A stretch of DNA of 64,000 nucleotides from Paenibacillus sp. DCT19 (GTDB lineage Bacteria; Bacillota; Bacilli; Paenibacillales; Paenibacillaceae), in assembly GCF_003268635.1 (NCBI RefSeq), contig NZ_CP029639.1, positions 3,979,501 to 4,043,500 of the forward strand. The letters are read 5' to 3'. Each line of letters starts with the position of its first letter. The first letter of the stretch is position 1. The translations under genes and the position numbers were made by a program. Under the pieces are notes generated by a model. The model worked only from the letters and a program-made list of their open reading frames with translations. It made no database searches and had not been told where the DNA came from. Shown in pieces: positions 38,656 through 49,385 of the stretch.

Positions 38656-41118
38656 TTATAATGTTGCGCCAGACTGATCTTCCGTAAAGTCTGCCAGCAA
38701 TTCCATAATTTCGTCTTGTTTATCTACATGTACAAGTAACTTACCGATGTGCTTACGCTCTGTGATCGGTACACCTTCCGAAGAAATCGCATGCGTATGC
38801 CCTTCCTTCGTCATTACATTGAAGCTACGTTTTTCACGACAATAGAAGGCTGCTGCAATACGGCTACCGTTCGGTTTAACGCGCTTGCCTTCCTTGAACT
38901 CAAATGTCGCAAGACCTTTGCCTCCGCGGCTCTGTAATGCATAATCGAGCAATAATGAACGTTTGCCATAGCCCAGATCAGACAACACAGCAATTTCACC
39001 TTCATCGCCCTCTACCCATAGAGCAGCAACCACTTCGTCTGTATCTTTTAACTGTATCCCGCGTACGCCACCAGATACCCTTCCCATGGGATTCACTTCA
39101 TCCTCACGGAAACGAATCGCCATCGCTTCTTTGGTAATCAGCATAATTTCTTTGTCACTCGTGCTTAAGTGAACAGATAATACCTCATCATCCTTGCCTA
39201 CTTTGCACGCCGCCACAGCACCCGAACGTTTCGTTACATACTCTTTTAATTCGGTACGCTTCACCTGGCCTTTACGAGTCACAAACACCAGGCTGTGATT
39301 CGGCTCCTCAAATGACTTCACTGCAAGTACTGTGGATATCCGATCATCTTTGGCAAGTGGAATCACATTGACAATGGCTGTCCCTGGATCTTTCCATTTG
39401 AACTCTGGCACCTGATGAACAGGCAGAAGGAAATACTGTCCTTTCTTAGTGAACACCAGCAGGTTTTCAAGTGTATTCACTTCAAGAACTTGTGCAATAT
39501 AGTCCCCTTCTTTTACACCGCTTCCGTTACGTTCCCCACCAGATCGGGAAAAGGACTGCATACCTGTACGTTTAATGTATCCTTCCTTAGACAAAGTCAC
39601 AAATACATCTTCCGCATTAACCAGCACTTCCAAATTAACCTTAAGCTCTTCGACTTCACCTTGGATTGCAGAGCGGCGATCAATACCGTATTTCTCGCGA
39701 ATCTCCAACAATTCCTTGCGAATAACTCCAATCAACTTGCGGTCACTATCCAGAATAGCGCGTAACTGTGCAATCTTTTTCATCAGATCGCCAAGTTCCT
39801 TCTCCAGCGAAGTGATCTCCAGATTCGTCAGACGGTATAATTGCAGGGTCAAAATCGAATCCGCCTGACGCTCGGAGAACCCAAACATCCACATCAGATT
39901 ATTTTGAGCATCCTGGCGATTTTTTGATGCTTTGATCGCAGCGATTACTTCATCCAAAATGTTGAGTGCTTTAACGAGCCCTTCCAGCACGTGTGCACGG
40001 TCTTCCGCTTTCTCCAGCTCATACTGAGTACGGAACGTCACAACTTCACGCTGGTGGGCAATATAAGCCTCCAGAATCGCTTTTAAGCCTAATTGCTGCG
40101 GCGCTTTGTTGACTATCGCCACCATATTAAAGTTATAGGTGACCTGTAAATCGGTTTTTTTGAGCAAATAAGCCAGAATACCCTGTGCATCTGCTTCTTT
40201 TTTCAACTCGATGACGATACGTAGACCTTCACGCCCACTCTCGTCACGTACCTCTGCAATGCCTTCGACCTTTTTCTCCAGACGGATGTTCTCCATCGCC
40301 GTGACCAGGCGAGACTTTACGACTTGATAAGGAATCTCTGTAATGACAATCTGCTGTCTGCCACCACGCATATTCTCGATATCCGTTTTGGAGCGAATGT
40401 AGATACGTCCTTTACCCGTACGGTACGCATCCAGAATGCCATCTCCGCCCATGATCAATCCACCTGTAGGAAAGTCAGGACCTTTCATGAACATCATGAT
40501 CTCTTCAAGTTCAATCGAAGGTTTCTCCATCACAGCAATACTTGCATCAATGACTTCCCGCAGATTATGCGTTGGGATCTCGGTTGCAAAGCCAGAAGAA
40601 ATCCCGCTTACCCCGTTAACCAGCAAGTTCGGGTAACGTGAAGGCAATACAACGGGCTCTTTAGCTGTATTATCAAAGTTATCCTTGAACAAGACGGTAC
40701 GTTTTTCAATATCACGTAACATCTCCATTGCAATCGGTGACAAACGCGCTTCTGTATAACGCATCGCTGCAGCCGGATCATCATCCTGCGAGCCCCAGTT
40801 ACCATGACCGTCCACCAGCATATGGCCCATTTTCCATGGCTGTGCCATCCGCACCATACCATCATAGATGGAGGAGTCACCGTGAGGGTGGTAGTTACCC
40901 ATAACGTCCCCAACAGTTTTGGCAGACTTACGATACGGCTTCTCAGGCGTATTACCTGAGTCATACATGGCATACAAAATACGCCGCTGCACGGGTTTTA
41001 ACCCATCACGCACATCGGGGATTGCCCGATCCTGAATAATGTATTTGGAGTAGCGACCGAAACGGTCACCGACGACCTCTTCAAGAAAGGCCGGCATAAA
41101 TTGTTCTGATAGACTCAT
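38656..41118 (-). CDS. parC: DNA topoisomerase IV subunit A
   Basis: Cuts and re-joins DNA to unlink daughter chromosomes, acting as ParC2ParE2. 820 residues from the ATG at 41118 (AAGG eight bases upstream; the frame also has a GTG at 41127). The catalytic tyrosine is in '[10 protein letters not shown]', and the quinolone-determining segment '[17 protein letters not shown]' keeps Ser at the resistance position, with Asp where S. aureus GrlA has Glu84. The C-terminal beta-pinwheel has ParC-style GyrA-box relatives ('GVRGIQLK'). It lies 12 bp after parE. The parE-parC order and the short C-terminus argue against GyrA. Confidence 0.93.
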   Translation of the reverse strand: MSLSEQFMPAFLEEVVGDRFGRYSKYIIQDRAIPDVRDGLKPVQRRILYAMYDSGNTPEKPYRKSAKTVGDVMGNYHPHGDSSIYDGMVRMAQPWKMGHMLVDGHGNWGSQDDDPAAAMRYTEARLSPIAMEMLRDIEKRTVLFKDNFDNTAKEPVVLPSRYPNLLVNGVSGISSGFATEIPTHNLREVIDASIAVMEKPSIELEEIMMFMKGPDFPTGGLIMGGDGILDAYRTGKGRIYIRSKTDIENMRGGRQQIVITEIPYQVVKSRLVTAMENIRLEKKVEGIAEVRDESGREGLRIVIELKKEADAQGILAYLLKKTDLQVTYNFNMVAIVNKAPQQLGLKAILEAYIAHQREVVTFRTQYELEKAEDRAHVLEGLVKALNILDEVIAAIKASKNRQDAQNNLMWMFGFSERQADSILTLQLYRLTNLEITSLEKELGDLMKKIAQLRAILDSDRKLIGVIRKELLEIREKYGIDRRSAIQGEVEELKVNLEVLVNAEDVFVTLSKEGYIKRTGMQSFSRSGGERNGSGVKEGDYIAQVLEVNTLENLLVFTKKGQYFLLPVHQVPEFKWKDPGTAIVNVIPLAKDDRISTVLAVKSFEEPNHSLVFVTRKGQVKRTELKEYVTKRSGAVAACKVGKDDEVLSVHLSTSDKEIMLITKEAMAIRFREDEVNPMGRVSGGVRGIQLKDTDEVVAALWVEGDEGEIAVLSDLGYGKRSLLLDYALQSRGGKGLATFEFKEGKRVKPNGSRIAAAFYCREKRSFNVMTKEGHTHAISSEGVPITERKHIGKLLVHVDKQDEIMELLADFTEDQSGATL

Positions 41119-41130
41119 TCCAAGCACCTT

Positions 41131-43109
41131 CTATTCTTCGTACTCTGTAAAGTCAACGTTCTCTACAATCCAGCGTTTACGTGGGTCTACTTTGTCACCC
41201 ATAAGTGTAGATACCCGACGCTCTGCTTTTGCCGCATCGACAATCTCAACTTTGAGCAATGCACGCGACTCCGGGTTCATTGTCGTTTCCCACAGTTGAT
41301 CAGGGTTCATCTCGCCCAATCCTTTGTAACGCTGAAGTTCGACGTTTTTACCTAATTCTTTCATGTAATTGGCCAACTGTTCATCCGTCCATGCATAACG
41401 AACGGTTGACATTTTGCCTGATTTGCTAGTGATTTTGTATAGCGGCGGCTGAGCAATGTACACTTTGCCCTCATCAATCAAAGGTTTCATATAGCGATAA
41501 AAGAACGTAAGCAACAATACCTGAATATGCGCACCGTCTGTATCGGCATCTGTCATAATGATGATTTTGGAATAATTGCTGTCTTCAACCGCAAACTCGG
41601 TACCAATACCTGCTCCAATGGCAGCAGTAATGGCACGGTACTCTTCATTTTTCAAAATGTCAGCAAGCTTGGCTTTCTCTGGGTTGAGCGGCTTTCCTTT
41701 TAGCGGAAGAATAGCTTGAATTTTGGAATCCCGCCCTTGTTTCGCTGAACCTCCCGCTGAATCTCCCTCTACAATAAACAGCTCATTCCGGGAAAAATCC
41801 TTCGATTGTGCAGGAGTTAACTTACCGTTTAGATTGGAGCTTTCGCTACGCTTTTTGCCTGAACGCATCTCGTCACGTGCTTTACGCGCCGCTTCTCTTG
41901 CACGAGATGCCTGAACTGCCTTGCGAATAAGCGTCTGCGCAACCTGTGGGTTCTCTTCCAAAAAGCGCTGCATGTTCTCTGCCACGACAGAATCCACTAC
42001 ACTTCGAGCAGATGCGCTTCCGAGTTGGTCTTTCGTTTGACCGACGAATTCAACCTCAGACATTTTGACACTAATAACAGACATCATACCTTCACGAAGA
42101 TCGTTACCTTCTAGGTTTTTGTCCTTTTCCTTAATCATGCTCGTCCGTCTTGCATATTCATTCATCACACGGGTGTAGGCTGTCTTGAATCCGGTCTCAT
42201 GTGTTCCCCCACCCTAGTAGGTATGGAGTTAACAAATGACGCTAGCGTTTCGGTATAACCAGCGTTGTACTGAATCGCCACTTCGACTTCGATATCATCC
42301 TTCTCCGCAACAAAATGAATGACATCATGTAGCACATCTTTATTTTCGTTCAAGTATGCGACAAATTGACTTGCTCCACCTTCATACATGTACTCATCTT
42401 GATTTCCTGAGCGCTCATCCTTGAGCACAATCCGTAGACCAGAGTTTAAGAAAGCAATCTCTTGCAAACGCTCCGCGAGTGTATCGTAATTTAACTGAAT
42501 ACCATTTTGAAAAACACGAATATCCGGCTTGAACGTAACCTTCGTTCCGGTGCGATTAGTGTTACCCAGCACTTCAAGACCTGTAATAGGCTCTCCGACA
42601 TGCTCCACACCTTTTTTATCTTGCCAATATTCGAATCGTTGACGATGAATCTTACCATCACGGAAAATTTCAACTTCTAGCCACTCAGACAAAGCGTTCG
42701 TCACCGAAGCACCAACGCCGTGAAGTCCGCCAGATTTCTTGTATCCTGATCCACCGAATTTTCCGCCTGCGTGCAAAATCGTAAACACGACCTGGGGAGT
42801 AGGAATCCCTGTTTTATGTATACCTGTCGGAATTCCCCTTCCGTTATCCTGAACCGTAATGGAACCGTCCTTATGCAGGGTGATATCGATTTTGGAGCAG
42901 AATTTGGCGAGATGTTCGTCGACAGCATTGTCAACAATTTCCCATACCAAATGATGCAGACCTGAAGAACTGGTGCTGCCGATGTACATCCCGGGCCGTT
43001 TCCGAACCGCAACCAGTCCTTCAAGTACTTGAATGTCGTCCGCGTCGTAGCCTGAAGACCCTTGTCCCCCGCCTGTCGAACCTGCCGACATATCGATTTG
43101 CTCGACCAT
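41131..43109 (-). CDS. parE: DNA topoisomerase IV subunit B (frameshifted)
   Basis: ATPase subunit of topoisomerase IV, 659 residues once repaired. The GHKL ATPase is seen in 'VWEIVDNAVDEHLAKF', 'VQDNGRGIPTGIHK' and 'GGKFGGSGYKKSGGLHGVGA'; the TOPRIM domain in 'FIVEGDSAGGSAKQGRDSKI' and 'TDADTDGAHIQVLLL'. The frame breaks in the highly conserved 'NSIPTR-GGTHETGFK' strand: the CCCCC at 42206-42210 needs a sixth C. As parE is essential, an assembly error is far likelier than inactivation. SD GGGGGAGC before the ATG. Upstream of parC in the same operon. Confidence 0.9.
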
Positions 43110-43185
43110 TCATGCTCCCCCTTCTTCACTACCAACTAAAAAAAATTCTAAAATGCAAACAGATGTTTTCTTATCCTTGTCCATT

Positions 43186-44184
43186 TTAATTCAAGATATC
43201 CCGTTTCGTAAAGACAAGGAATGACACAATGAGTGAAGCAATGCCCCAAACACTAAGCACAATAAGGGAAAATGACAAATTCATTCCTTCAATTGGAGGT
43301 AATCCACCTGACAAATAATTAGGAAGTTCAAGGTTTACCATGAAGAGATATTTGGCTGTTTCCCACGAAGCTGCCATATTCGTAAGGATCGTTCCTGCGA
43401 TAAGAGCAGCCATCATAATGACAATACTTGCAGCTGTACTCCGTACCAGAACGGATACCATGAAGGCCAGCATTGCAACGATCACACTAACAAACCAAAT
43501 TAACCCCGCCTGCATAAGCATATACTGCCACTGATCTACAGCATGTACAGTTGACATATCCACTTCTGTCCCCACAATCTTGAAGCCCGTGAAGACCGGC
43601 ATCGTAAATCCTTTATATCCAAAAACTGCGCCCGATATGGCATAACAGATAACATAAGCCGATACCACGATAATCGAGACAAACATGATCAGCGTGATCA
43701 GTTTGCTTAGCAGCACTTTCCATCGCCTAACCGGACGAGTTAAGAGCATTTTAATGGTTCCTGTTGTACGTTCTCCTGACACAAGATCTGAAGCAATCGC
43801 CATGATTAGTAAGGGGATAAATAAACCAACCGCATTGTTCATGAACTCTCTCGTAAAGGTAACACCACCCGGTTCTTTCGGATTGATGTCATTTTCCAGA
43901 TAATATTGCATCTGCTGGATATACACCGTTCTATATTTCTTAAATTCTTCAGGAACCCGATCACTGCCAAGCGAGTTCTGATTATCAGTAATCGCCTGTT
44001 GCAGTTCAAGTCGCCAATCGCCGTTAAACTTGTCCTGATTATTTTGCGAAGATTTCATCTGTGCATACGTAAACATCGGTACCAAAACGGCCAGAACGAT
44101 AAAAATAATATAAAGGCGTTTTTTCTTCACCATTTTAATCGTTTCGTTGCGAATTAATGGCATGATATTATTCAATGGATTCAC
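43186..44184 (-). CDS. ABC transporter permease (ABC-2 type)
   Basis: A 332-residue membrane subunit. An N-terminal helix ('LYIIFIVLAVLVPMFTYA') is followed by a ~70-residue extracellular loop rich in Gln and Asn, then five helices from 'FIPLLIMAIASDLVSGERTT' onward; the 'SGERTTGTIKMLLTRPVRR' loop is the ABC-2 signature (NatB/BcrB-like). Its start overlaps the ATPase gene by 17 bp. Exported substrate unknown; bacitracin-, lantibiotic- or Na-type exporters share this layout. Confidence 0.85.
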   Translation of the reverse strand: MNPLNNIMPLIRNETIKMVKKKRLYIIFIVLAVLVPMFTYAQMKSSQNNQDKFNGDWRLELQQAITDNQNSLGSDRVPEEFKKYRTVYIQQMQYYLENDINPKEPGGVTFTREFMNNAVGLFIPLLIMAIASDLVSGERTTGTIKMLLTRPVRRWKVLLSKLITLIMFVSIIVVSAYVICYAISGAVFGYKGFTMPVFTGFKIVGTEVDMSTVHAVDQWQYMLMQAGLIWFVSVIVAMLAFMVSVLVRSTAASIVIMMAALIAGTILTNMAASWETAKYLFMVNLELPNYLSGGLPPIEGMNLSFSLIVLSVWGIASLIVSFLVFTKRDILN

Positions 44185-45133
44185 CTTCTGTCATTTTTAA
44201 GAATAGTTGTTCCAGTGTAGGCTGGATACGCTGCACACCTTCCACTTGAATCCCGGCTTGAACCATTTGTTGTACCAGATCAGGGATCCGTTCTTCGGGC
44301 ATTTCAGCGACAACAGCGTTAGAACCAAGTCCTGCAACAAGGGTGTCATCCATCACATTGCCAGGTCGATCGACCAGCGTAATTCCTGCATCAAGCAGCA
44401 ACTTTTTGCCTTGTTCCAGGGGTGTAAGATGCCATATTGCTATCTTCGAATGGTCTTCAATTAATTCATGAACGCCACCAACCGCAAGAACACGTCCAGC
44501 ACTAATAATGGCTACACGATCACAGAGAAGCTGAATTTCACTTAACAAATGACTGCTGACAAATACAGCCATACCTTCACTAGCGAGCTGCTTGATAAAG
44601 ATACGTAATTCCTTAATCCCCTTAGGGTCAAGTCCATTCGTCGGTTCATCCAAGATGAGCAGACGTGGACGTCCAAGCAGTGCTTGGGCAATCCCAAGCC
44701 GCTGACGCATTCCCAGAGAATACGTTCTAACCTTGTCATGTATCCGCTGATCGAGCCGAACAATATCAACAACTTCCTGAATGCGGTCGTGATCCACACC
44801 AGGCTGCATACGAGCGAAATGTTCAAGGTTCTCCCACCCGGTCAAATATGTATATACCTCTGGATTCTCAACGATCGAACCAACATACTTCAGAGCTCTC
44901 TCCGGATCTCGGTTCACATCATAACCACAGACTTTAATTTTGCCTTCAGTTGGTTTGATCAGATCCACAAGCATACGAATGGTGGTTGTTTTACCTGCTC
45001 CATTGGGTCCTAGAAATCCAAAAATCTCGCCTGGCCTAACGTCAAACGTAACGTCCTTAATAATCCATTTACGTCCAATTTTTTTCTTCAGATGTTGTAC
45101 GGATAATACCGAATCGTATTGCTTCTCTGCCAT
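44168..45133 (-). CDS. ABC transporter ATP-binding protein
   Basis: A 321-residue ATPase with Walker A GPNGAGKTT, Q-loop 'VENPEVYTYLTGWENL', signature 'YSLGMRQRLG' and Walker B 'LLILDEPTNGLDPKG'. The C-terminal ~90 residues form the extra domain typical of CcmA/BcrA-type exporters. The ATG directly follows the TAA of the GDSL gene (zero spacing) and the 3' end overlaps the permease gene, so the three genes form one operon. Confidence 0.9.
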   Translation of the reverse strand: MAEKQYDSVLSVQHLKKKIGRKWIIKDVTFDVRPGEIFGFLGPNGAGKTTTIRMLVDLIKPTEGKIKVCGYDVNRDPERALKYVGSIVENPEVYTYLTGWENLEHFARMQPGVDHDRIQEVVDIVRLDQRIHDKVRTYSLGMRQRLGIAQALLGRPRLLILDEPTNGLDPKGIKELRIFIKQLASEGMAVFVSSHLLSEIQLLCDRVAIISAGRVLAVGGVHELIEDHSKIAIWHLTPLEQGKKLLLDAGITLVDRPGNVMDDTLVAGLGSNAVVAEMPEERIPDLVQQMVQAGIQVEGVQRIQPTLEQLFLKMTEGESIE

Positions 45134-46002
45134 TTATTTAGCGCTCCCCTCTGCCGGTGTCTCTGCTTGATATTCCTGTGCAATCCGAACCGCAATCTGT
45201 TCATAACCTTGTCCATTCGGATGGAAATGATCGGATGATAAATATTCCCCGAGATGATTCTCAAATAGATCAAATGTAGGAACAAGGGTCATATTATCTT
45301 CGTTGTCCAGAATAGCAGAAGCCGCATCGTTCCATGCTGAAACTACTGCATTGCCGGGCTTCTCCAGTTCTTTCACATCACCAAACGGATTATACAGACC
45401 AAGGTATGCAATCTGAGCAGTAGGATTAATCTCCTTTACTTTCTTCAAAATTTCCTGAAGGCGTTTAGATGTTTCCGGTAAAGCGGCTGACAACGATTCT
45501 GCTGTTGGTGGATCTTCCCCTGCAGAACTTGTCCTCCCTGGAACAGGTCATTCGCACCAATTGAAATAAGAATAAAATTGGACTGTTTCAGCACATAACG
45601 TACGCCTTGTTCATCAAGTTTCGTCAATAACGCATCCGTTCTCAGTCCATTAACACCAAGGTTATTCAAAACCTGAACATCGTAACCTTCATCTTTTAGA
45701 ATATTTCCTGCACGTCTAACAAAGCCGAGACCCTGATCATCTCCTGTACCTCTTGCTAGGGAATCCCCAATAACAGCCATGTGTATCTTGCCATCCTCTA
45801 CGACAGCCGGTTCATCCTGTTTATCGTTTGATGCAGCCGCCTTATCACCTGAGTTTAGCGATGTGTCTCCTTCAGGATTAATAACGTCTTTTATGGCGTA
45901 GCCAAATCCAAATAACAGCAACAAAGTTGCCAGTATCGAAACTGTACCTACAATTCGCCAGATCCATGGCGCTGAATCCAGTATTTTTTTCTGCTTTTTC
46001 AT
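45134..46002 (-). CDS. Membrane-anchored SGNH/GDSL esterase (frameshifted)
   Basis: A 289-residue SGNH hydrolase with an N-terminal membrane anchor (~residues 15-37, 'IVGTVSILATLLLLFGFGYA') and an extracellular catalytic domain. Block I is 'VIGDSLARGTGDD' (catalytic Ser), the oxyanion Gly and Asn lie in 'NLGVNGLRTD' and 'ISIGANDLF', and the Asp-His pair in 'SSDHFHPNG'. The frame breaks after 'GGQVLQG': one base is missing from the CCCC at 45517-45520, and repair gives 'QGEDPPTAESL'. Directly coupled to an ABC exporter, so it may act on a lipid or acylated product of that system (inference). Confidence 0.82.
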
Positions 46003-46163
46003 CCATCACATCTCCACTCATCACACCGCTTTGGTGCTCATAATTTATAAATGACTTTACACTAAAGATGATGTTTTCTTAAATAACATAAATCTTCTGT
46101 CGTTAATTTGCAAACTTTGTCATGGTAACTGTAAAATGCATTTTCATTATGTCATTTTACGGC

Positions 46164-46215
46164 AAAAAGGTTATACCATACACAGAAGTTTATCTGTGTT
46201 GGCATAACCTTTTTG
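46164..46215 (-). terminator. Terminator of the CAP-domain gene
   Basis: A long stem AAAAGGTTAT..CCA..ACACAGA / TCTGTGT..TGG..ATAACCTTTT is flanked by A and T runs on both sides. Confidence 0.85.
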
Positions 46216-46264
46216 GAAGCTTTATTTTATCATATATTATTCTTCATTACACATATAGCTGAAC

Positions 46265-47029
46265 TTATTTACCTACGAACTCTTGAGCCCAGTATCCGTT
46301 GTAGTATCCAACACCGATTTGAGTGTAGTTTTTGTTCAGAATGTTTGCACGGTGACCTTCACTGTTCATCCAAGCTGTAACAACTTCTTGCGGTGTTTTT
46401 TGACCTTGGGCAATATTCTCCCCAGCGTAGCTGTAAGTTACGCCAAACTGTTTCATCATGTCAAATGGAGAACCATACGTTGGTGATTGGTGAGCAAAGT
46501 ACTTATTGTCACTCATATCTTTAGCTTTCGCAAGAGCAACTTTATCCAGAAGTGCATCGGAAGCCAGTGCATTTAGACCAGCTTTGGCACGTTCAGCATT
46601 CACCAATTTTACAACTTGAGCAGCAAAATCGGACTTAGTGCTGTCGGTGTTCGTGTTGTTTGTATTACCTGCATTGCCTGTGTTGTTTGTATTACCTGTG
46701 TTTCCTGTATTCGAAGGATCTTTAGCTGGCGTAGTCGCAGGCTTGTCTTCTTTAACTGGTTGTGCTGGTTTAGCAGGAGCAGTAGGTGTAGTCGGCTGAG
46801 CTTCAGGCTCTTTAACCACTTGGCCATTCGTAACAGTGAATCCATTGTCTTTCAACCATTTCTCCAAGAAGGTTTGCAAGCTACCTACATCTGTAATTTT
46901 GTATGATTGCTTATATGTGGATGGGTTAGCAGCAGATGCGGAGGCAGGGAGCATAACCCCTACAGCCAATACAGCTGTCAAACTTCCAGCGACGACAGTT
47001 TTGATCAAGTTCTTCTTCAAATAATTCAT
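46265..47029 (-). CDS. Secreted CAP/SCP-domain protein (YkwD-like)
   Basis: A 254-residue secreted protein. The signal peptide 'LIKTVVAGSLTAVLAVGVML' ends at ASASA, followed by a short conserved N-terminal region, a proline/lysine/threonine linker, and a low-complexity asparagine-glycine-threonine tract (repeats of NTGN and NTNN, ~residues 106-128). The C-terminal ~115 residues are a CAP domain with 'HQSPTYGSPF', 'GENIAQG' and 'SEGHRANIL', which carry the family His/Glu residues. Function in bacteria is unclear; relatives bind the cell wall or appear in spores. The long upstream region has three phased ACGGT elements. Confidence 0.9.
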   Translation of the reverse strand: MNYLKKNLIKTVVAGSLTAVLAVGVMLPASASAANPSTYKQSYKITDVGSLQTFLEKWLKDNGFTVTNGQVVKEPEAQPTTPTAPAKPAQPVKEDKPATTPAKDPSNTGNTGNTNNTGNAGNTNNTNTDSTKSDFAAQVVKLVNAERAKAGLNALASDALLDKVALAKAKDMSDNKYFAHQSPTYGSPFDMMKQFGVTYSYAGENIAQGQKTPQEVVTAWMNSEGHRANILNKNYTQIGVGYYNGYWAQEFVGK

Positions 47030-47407
47030 CTCCTCAAAAATTAATTATGACAACTTTGTAATGAATACTCTAGCAGTATATCAATTAAGAGGAGTGTTGT
47101 GAACCTTTAAAATATGGAAAAATGACTTTTTTGTCATTTTTATAACTGTTTCAAAGCTGACTCAACGGTTTAAATGACTATGCTAACGGTATAAAACGAC
47201 TTTATCACGGTGTACATCAAAAACTATTTTCTGAGATAGATCAGAAGAAAAAAGCCCACAATCCTACGCTTTATTGCTTTATGTAACTACATATCGAAAA
47301 AAAAATGGCATCCAGACCGATAAAGCTTGTCCGAATGCCATCATTTTGTCTTGTTAAACCACAGAGGGAGCCCTGTTGGGTTCCTCTAAAGGAAAAGACT
47401 TTACTAT
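47030..47407. other. Intergenic region with phased ACGGT repeats
   Basis: No gene is seen. ACGGT occurs at 47165, 47186 and 47207, exactly 21 bp apart, each preceded by GAC(T). The GNAT terminator is at 47297-47342 and a second GGGA..CC/GG..TCCC hairpin lies near 47368-47390. A regulatory use of the repeats is inference. Confidence 0.4.
47297..47342 (-). terminator. Terminator of the purT-GNAT operon
   Basis: ATGGCAT..GAC pairs with GTC..ATGCCAT and a T9 run follows on the minus strand. Confidence 0.8.
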
Positions 47408-47866
47408 CTATAGAAGGACTTTACTGAAACGATATCCTTTTTTATTGAAGCCAATATGCTCGTAGAAAGAATATGTTGGTGAAGTAGCTTCGCGATTACC
47501 TCCGGTAACAAACAGCTGTTTGCCGCCTTTCTGTTTGCCCCAAGCCTCTGCACGAGCCATCAAACGACGACCAATTCCGCCTCCACGATGTTCTTCTCCC
47601 ACAATTAAAGAAGTAATCTGTGCTGCTGGTTCTGGATAGGCATGACTTTGCACACATTGCAAGCCAATCACACCAATAATTTGTTCATCCACTTCAGCAA
47701 CAAGCATGCAAGCATTCGGATTGTTCTCCAACCCTTCGATACGCTCTTTCATAACATTTGTTGTTGTTGGATAGCTGACCTCTCGCATCAATCCTGTTAC
47801 CGCTTCTGCATCTCGCAGTTCACACTCTCGGATCATCAGTACAGGGGCCTGGGCATTATTGGACAT
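47408..47866 (-). CDS. GNAT family N-acetyltransferase
   Basis: A 152-residue acetyl-CoA-dependent acetyltransferase. The acetyl-CoA pyrophosphate loop is '[13 protein letters not shown]' (Q/RxxGxG/A), preceded by '[14 protein letters not shown]' and followed by '[14 protein letters not shown]', the conserved C-terminal strand. Substrate unknown. Its start overlaps the end of purT by 11 bp, so it is translated from the same mRNA. Confidence 0.88.
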   Translation of the reverse strand: MSNNAQAPVLMIRECELRDAEAVTGLMREVSYPTTTNVMKERIEGLENNPNACMLVAEVDEQIIGVIGLQCVQSHAYPEPAAQITSLIVGEEHRGGGIGRRLMARAEAWGKQKGGKQLFVTGGNREATSPTYSFYEHIGFNKKGYRFSKVLL

Positions 47867-49043
47867 GATTTACCTCCACTTTCAGCATATTTGCGGCTTG
47901 AACCGCTGTTTTTCGAGCTTCTTCCACATTTGAGTCTGCACTTAACGCTACAGCCATTCGGCGTCCAACCTTGGTCTCAGGCTTACCAAAAACTCGAACC
48001 TGAGTACGTGGAAGTGCCAATGCTTCTTCGATACCGCCTATAGTAAAGTCAGATGTTTCATCAGTCGCTTTCAGCGTAGCTGAAGCTCCCGGTGTGAGCA
48101 AATGTACGCCCGTTACCGGAAAACCAAGGATAGCACGGACATGTAATGCAAACTCAGAACAATCCTGAGTAATCATTGTAACCATGCCTGTATCATGTGG
48201 ACGAGGGGATACCTCGCTAAACACAACACCATCCGCAGTCAGAAACAGTTCAACCCCGAAGAGTCCATATCCGCCAAGTTCATCGGTAACAGACTTGGCA
48301 ATATGACAAGCTTGCTTCCATTGTTCCGGCGTCATCGCATGAGGCTGCCAAGATTCGACATAATCCCCATCCTTCTGAATATGACCGATCGGAGGACAAA
48401 ATACCGTCCCTGATACAGATCTTACAGTTAACAGCGTAATTTCACTCTCAAATTTCACGAAGCTCTCTACGATGACACGTACAGACTTGCCTCTAGCTCC
48501 CGAAAGAGCAATGTTCCAGCAGTCCTCTACATCATCTGGCGTACGGCATACACTCTGCCCTTTGCCCGAAGAACTCATCAGTGGTTTGATCACACAAGGT
48601 GTACCCAATTCACGAACAGCTTCTTGAAGTTGTTCCAGATTGTCTGCAAATAGATAAGCTGCTGTTGGAAGTTTCAATTGTTCCGCTGCCAGACGACGAA
48701 TACCTTCACGATCCATCGTTAAACGAGCAGCACGAGCCGTAGGTACGACACAAAATCCTTCTTCCTCAAGCTCAAGCAGAGCTTCTGTCGCAATAGCTTC
48801 GATCTCAGGTACAATATAATGCGGTTGTTCCTTACGAATCAATTGTTTCAGAGCCTCGGCATCTAGCATGTCGATGCAGTATGACCGGTGTGCAACCTGC
48901 ATTGCAGGTGCATTCTCGTAACGATCAACAGCGATCGTTTCGACTCCCAGCCGCGTGGCCTCAATAACGACCTCTTTTCCCAATTCTCCGCTGCCTAATA
49001 GCAGCATTTTTTTGGCTTGAGCCGAAAAAGGAGCACCCCACAT
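47856..49043 (-). CDS. purT: Formate-dependent phosphoribosylglycinamide formyltransferase
   Basis: A 395-residue ATP-grasp enzyme that makes formyl-GAR from GAR, formate and ATP in purine synthesis, an alternative to folate-dependent PurN. The N-terminal nucleotide fold has '[20 protein letters not shown]' and '[14 protein letters not shown]'; the ATP-grasp part has '[16 protein letters not shown]' and '[25 protein letters not shown]', which is diagnostic for PurT. No purine riboswitch is recognisable upstream. Confidence 0.94.
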   Translation of the reverse strand: MWGAPFSAQAKKMLLLGSGELGKEVVIEATRLGVETIAVDRYENAPAMQVAHRSYCIDMLDAEALKQLIRKEQPHYIVPEIEAIATEALLELEEEGFCVVPTARAARLTMDREGIRRLAAEQLKLPTAAYLFADNLEQLQEAVRELGTPCVIKPLMSSSGKGQSVCRTPDDVEDCWNIALSGARGKSVRVIVESFVKFESEITLLTVRSVSGTVFCPPIGHIQKDGDYVESWQPHAMTPEQWKQACHIAKSVTDELGGYGLFGVELFLTADGVVFSEVSPRPHDTGMVTMITQDCSEFALHVRAILGFPVTGVHLLTPGASATLKATDETSDFTIGGIEEALALPRTQVRVFGKPETKVGRRMAVALSADSNVEEARKTAVQAANMLKVEVNHVQ

Positions 49044-49385
49044 GTTCTTTCCAATCCTCCCAAAGAGAAATCTTCTATATCTGTCTCTCTATTTTCGGGG
49101 TTTTGGTTAAAGATTGCAAGAGTACTCCCTATTTTTCTTGTGAATTTTACAAGATTTTTTCTGTTTTTTCGATCAAATTTTACAATTATTGCTTAGCGTT
49201 TTGGCACTCTTTCCAATCTTCCCAGAAATAAGGATATAAATATAATGTTAAAGCTTGTCATGTAAGAGGCTCAACATCTCGGAGATCTCAGTCACCTTTC
49301 ATGATAGAGGAGAAACCGATTGACGAACGATGAGAAAACGTAAATCTTCTCCTACATGTCTACGACAAAACATTTCATTGCCCAC
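49044..49385. other. Intergenic region, no gene seen
   Basis: A 342-bp stretch between the reductase and purT, both on the minus strand. It must hold the purT promoter; a T-rich segment (49130-49200) and two AATTTTACAA copies are visible but I cannot assign a PurR box or riboswitch. Confidence 0.5.

Noticed and set aside
49044..49385. Purine riboswitch or PurR boxes before purT
   Set aside because: I looked for the paired CCGAA boxes and the riboswitch core and saw no convincing match.
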